From Bacteroidales bacterium (GTDB taxonomy: Bacteria > Bacteroidota > Bacteroidia > Bacteroidales > ML635J-15), in the NCBI GenBank assembly GCA_023228725.1, contig JALOAQ010000124.1, positions 1-7,981 on the forward strand: a stretch of 7,981 nt of DNA, in the 5' to 3' direction. This document shows positions 5,540 through 7,981 of the stretch, in pieces. Numbering within the stretch: position 1 is the stretch's first letter; every line of letters begins with the position of its first letter. Both the position numbers and the translations under genes were made by a program. Below the pieces are notes generated by a model. That model ran no database searches and was not told the DNA's origin. It saw only the letters and a list, made by a program, of their open reading frames with translations.

Positions 5540-7018
5540 ATGAGCCCTCTTATTATTTTTGGAATTGTACTAAGTTATTTTGCCTTATTATTAATAGTAT
5601 CATTTTTTACATCAAAAAATGTAAATAATGAAGGCTTTTTTTTAGGAAATAAAAAATCACCTTGGTTTGTTGTGGCTATAGGAATGTTGGGCTCCTCAAT
5701 TTCCGGTGTTACTTTTATTTCTGTCCCAGGCTGGGTTCAAACTACACAAATGACTTATTTGCAGATGGTTATGGGCTTTGTGGCAGGTTATTTTGTAATA
5801 GCTTATGTGCTTTTGCCATTATATTATAGATTGAATTTAACTTCAATTTATACTTATTTAGATTTACGTTTTGGAAATTCTTCTTATACAACAGGGGCTT
5901 CTTTCTTTTTGCTTTCAAGAACTATTGGCTCAGCTGCAAGACTTTACGTGGTTGCTAATGTTTTGCAAGTTGTAATTTTTAGTCAATTAAATATCCCATT
6001 TTGGATTACTGTTGGAATTACAATAGTTTTAATATGGCTATATACTTTTAAAGGTGGAATAAAAACTATAATTTGGACTGATACTTTACAAACAATTTTT
6101 CTTTTTACAGCTCTTATAGCAACTATAATAATTGTTGCACGGGAATTAGGACTTGATTTTTCAGGTATAGTTTCTACAATAAATAATAGTGAAATGTCAA
6201 AAGTTTTTGAATTTAAAGACTGGCGTTCTTCTCAACATTTTTTTAAGCAATTTATTAGCGGTGCTTTTATAACCATTGTAATGACCGGTTTAGACCAAGA
6301 TATGATGCAGAAAAATTTGTCTTGTAGAAATATTAAAGAAGCAAAACGAAATGTGCTAACTTATGGCTTTGCTTTCTTGCCTGCAAATTTGCTTTTCCTC
6401 TCGCTAGGTATTTTACTTATGAGTTTTGTAAATTCTATTGGAATATCAGACCCAGAATTAATCGCAGGAGATAAATTATTCCCTCATATTGCAACAACTC
6501 AATTAGGACCAGTGGTTTTAATTTTATTTTTAATTGGTTTAATGGCTTCGGCTTATTCAAGTGCAGATTCTGCTTTAACTGCTCTTACAACTTCGTTTAC
6601 TGTTGATATTATTGGAATAAAAAATAAAAACGAAAAACAAATCAAAAAAACAAGAACTTGGGTTCATATTGCTATTTCTTTTATAATGGCAATAATCATA
6701 ATAATGTTTGATATTCTTAATCAAAAAAGCATTATTGATGCCATATATGCTATTGCTGGCTATACTTACGGACCACTTTTGGGACTTTATGCTTTTGGAT
6801 TATTCACAAAATATAAAGTAAAGGATAAGTTTGTGCCACTTGTTGCAATTTTAAGTCCAATATTGTGTTTTCTTATTTCTTATTTTTTAAAAAAATATGC
6901 AAATTATAATACAGGCTACGAATTATTATTATTGAATGGTTTTATTAGTTTTATGGGATTATTTATGTTGAAAACAAGGAGGATTGAGTCTTATACTAAT
7001 AATAATATTCTTTTGTAA
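5540..7018 (+). CDS. Sodium:solute symporter (SSS family)
   Basis: A 492-residue inner-membrane transporter with about 13 hydrophobic segments, the usual size and topology of the SSS/LeuT-fold family that imports a solute with Na+. Family marks: G-S-S-I-S-G-V-T-F-I-S at 51-61 in the broken first core helix; G-S-A-A-R at 130-134; G-L-D-Q-D-M-M-Q at 250-257, the conserved loop/helix region after the fifth core helix; and S-A-Y-S-S-A-D-S-A-L at 337-346, where the paired Ser/Thr-type residues of the sodium (Na2) site lie. The substrate cannot be read from sequence; SSS members carry sugars, sialic acid, amino acids, vitamins or iodide. It starts at the ATG at 5540, 108 bp after the cupin gene. 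A TTTTTTG at 5482-5488 could be a -33 element, but no convincing -7 follows. Its end is only 8 bp from the end of the convergent NagB/PIG-L-like gene, and no terminator hairpin lies between them. Confidence 0.92.
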   Translation: MSPLIIFGIVLSYFALLLIVSFFTSKNVNNEGFFLGNKKSPWFVVAIGMLGSSISGVTFISVPGWVQTTQMTYLQMVMGFVAGYFVIAYVLLPLYYRLNLTSIYTYLDLRFGNSSYTTGASFFLLSRTIGSAARLYVVANVLQVVIFSQLNIPFWITVGITIVLIWLYTFKGGIKTIIWTDTLQTIFLFTALIATIIIVARELGLDFSGIVSTINNSEMSKVFEFKDWRSSQHFFKQFISGAFITIVMTGLDQDMMQKNLSCRNIKEAKRNVLTYGFAFLPANLLFLSLGILLMSFVNSIGISDPELIAGDKLFPHIATTQLGPVVLILFLIGLMASAYSSADSALTALTTSFTVDIIGIKNKNEKQIKKTRTWVHIAISFIMAIIIIMFDILNQKSIIDAIYAIAGYTYGPLLGLYAFGLFTKYKVKDKFVPLVAILSPILCFLISYFLKKYANYNTGYELLLLNGFISFMGLFMLKTRRIESYTNNNILL

Positions 7019-7026
7019 TTTTTTAA

Positions 7027-7981
7027 TTATTCAATTATTCCCTCCATAGATTTTTCCAATTCTCTTGCTTGAGATAAAAACTCTTCAACATTCATTTCTT
7101 TAAAAAACAGTAAGCCGTGGCTTGAGCGGATTTTTGAATTTTCATTTTCATAAAAATAGTTTTTCCCTAATACCAATTGTATAAGTTTTAATTGTTCTAC
7201 CCATATTCGTTTTGTAAGTTCACTAAATTTTCCATCCAACATATAACTTGGAAAAGACGCATCAACCTGACTTAAATAACAAGATGTAAAAGCTGTATCT
7301 AAAGTAGCTAAAGAGTTTAAAGAAACCGGAACTATTACATTTGCTTCTGCAGGATGAAATCTATACCAAACATTTCTGTAACCCCATATTTTTAGCTCTG
7401 AAATATCTTCTTCTTGTCCCCATAATTTCACAGCTTCAGCAATTGCTTCAAGTACTTTGTAATGTGTATCAGGACCACTTCCTTCTGGATCGAAAGCCAA
7501 GCTTATAATTGTAGGTTTTATTTTTCTAAGTTCTTTTAAAATTGGTTCAACATCACGACTTATGGTAGGTTGTTCGGTAAAAATATCGCCTGTATAAAAA
7601 CCTAATCTTAAATGATGAACATTTTTTACCTGAATACCAAAGTGAGCCCAAACTAATTCTTCTTCAAACTCACGAATCATGCCTTTTAGTTTTTGAATTT
7701 CAACCGGGTTTTTTTGACCTTCGTAGCTATTTTTTAAAACAGAGAGACAGTGATTTATATCTTGTTTTAAGTCACTAATACTTTTGGAATTATAAATTTG
7801 AACAACAGCTCTAACAATGCGATGTGCTAAACCTCTCCGTCTTTCGTGTGGCTCGCCTGAAGCTACTTTATTCAAATAGTGATAAACGTCTTTGTCCCAT
7901 TTTAATTTATATCCTTGCTCAAAAAAGTCGGGATAATTTACCATTTGAATATTTCCATTTTCTAAAAATTGTAAACTATCA
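7027..7981 (-). CDS. NagB/PIG-L fusion-like protein, C-terminal part (runs off right edge)
   Basis: An ATG at 7944 would give 305 residues, but the frame stays open upstream to the window edge (D-S-L-Q-F-L-E-N-G-N-I-Q before that Met), so 317 codons are visible and the real start is probably outside. The sequence resembles the C-terminal domain of the long glucosamine-6-phosphate deaminase-like proteins of Bacteroidota, in which a NagB domain is joined to a PIG-L (LmbE) deacetylase-like domain. Counting from the ATG at 7944, the matching blocks are E-I-Q-K-L-K-G-M-I-R (82-91), F-G-I-Q-V-K-N-V-H-H-L (102-112) followed by G-F-Y, G-P-D-T-H-Y (157-162), W-G-Y-R-N-V-W (187-193) and S-Q-V-D-A-S-F-P (225-232). 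The metal-binding H-P-D-D motif expected N-terminally of this region is not in the window. Whether a NagB domain precedes it cannot be seen. Similarity is from memory of the family and not from an alignment; a free-standing PIG-L-like protein is the main alternative. Confidence 0.6.
   Translation of the reverse strand, partial: DSLQFLENGNIQMVNYPDFFEQGYKLKWDKDVYHYLNKVASGEPHERRRGLAHRIVRAVVQIYNSKSISDLKQDINHCLSVLKNSYEGQKNPVEIQKLKGMIREFEEELVWAHFGIQVKNVHHLRLGFYTGDIFTEQPTISRDVEPILKELRKIKPTIISLAFDPEGSGPDTHYKVLEAIAEAVKLWGQEEDISELKIWGYRNVWYRFHPAEANVIVPVSLNSLATLDTAFTSCYLSQVDASFPSYMLDGKFSELTKRIWVEQLKLIQLVLGKNYFYENENSKIRSSHGLLFFKEMNVEEFLSQARELEKSMEGIIE

Noticed and set aside
1..7981. CRISPR arrays, insertion sequences, phage genes, toxin-antitoxin pairs or a defence island
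   Set aside because: No direct repeat arrays, transposase or integrase motifs, terminal inverted repeats or paired small genes were seen; the genes are housekeeping or envelope types.

Overview
The window comes from a low-GC bacterium (roughly 30% GC by eye), almost certainly a member of the Bacteroidota. Three things point there. The spacers carry promoter elements of the Bacteroidota type (TTTG, about 19-20 bp, TAnnTTTG). The tRNA-Asn gene lacks an encoded CCA. The proteins are Bacteroidota-like, including a Spy-like exported protein, a deoxynucleoside kinase, a sodium:solute symporter and a C-terminal piece resembling the NagB/PIG-L fusion family. I cannot place it below phylum level. The content looks like ordinary chromosome. 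I see no phage, transposon, CRISPR or defence genes.

Layout, left to right. Positions 1-1520 (minus strand) hold a two-gene unit: a cation:proton antiporter, followed by the first 49 codons of a retropepsin-like aspartic protease that overlaps it by 8 bp and runs off the left edge. Divergent from it across 62 bp is a small exported Spy/CpxP-like protein (1583-2062) that ends in a strong terminator. Next come an exported protein of unknown function, possibly propeller-like (2169-2954), and a deoxynucleoside kinase (3030-3644). The kinase collides tail to tail with a PfkB-family, adenosine-kinase-like sugar/nucleoside kinase (3641-4615, minus), and their stop codons overlap. Between that kinase and a self-contained tRNA-Asn unit (4680-4753, terminator 4768-4797) lies a compact pair of interleaved divergent promoters. 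A cupin lipoprotein (4901-5431) and a sodium:solute symporter (5540-7018) follow on the plus strand. A minus-strand partial gene (7027-7981), resembling the C-terminal half of NagB/PIG-L fusion enzymes, runs off the right edge.

Functionally, the two kinases suggest nucleoside salvage: one phosphorylates deoxynucleosides and the other probably adenosine or a related ribosyl compound. They are transcribed towards each other and are not an operon. The antiporter, symporter and exported proteins are envelope and ion-homeostasis functions. A link between the symporter and the NagB/PIG-L-like gene in amino-sugar metabolism is possible but is only inferred from adjacency.

I did not find a convincing undescribed system. 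The best leads are the interleaved promoters at 4638-4671, the Thr-Asp ion-site motif of the antiporter, the membrane-anchored version of a normally soluble cupin, and the unusual C-terminal domain at the right edge.
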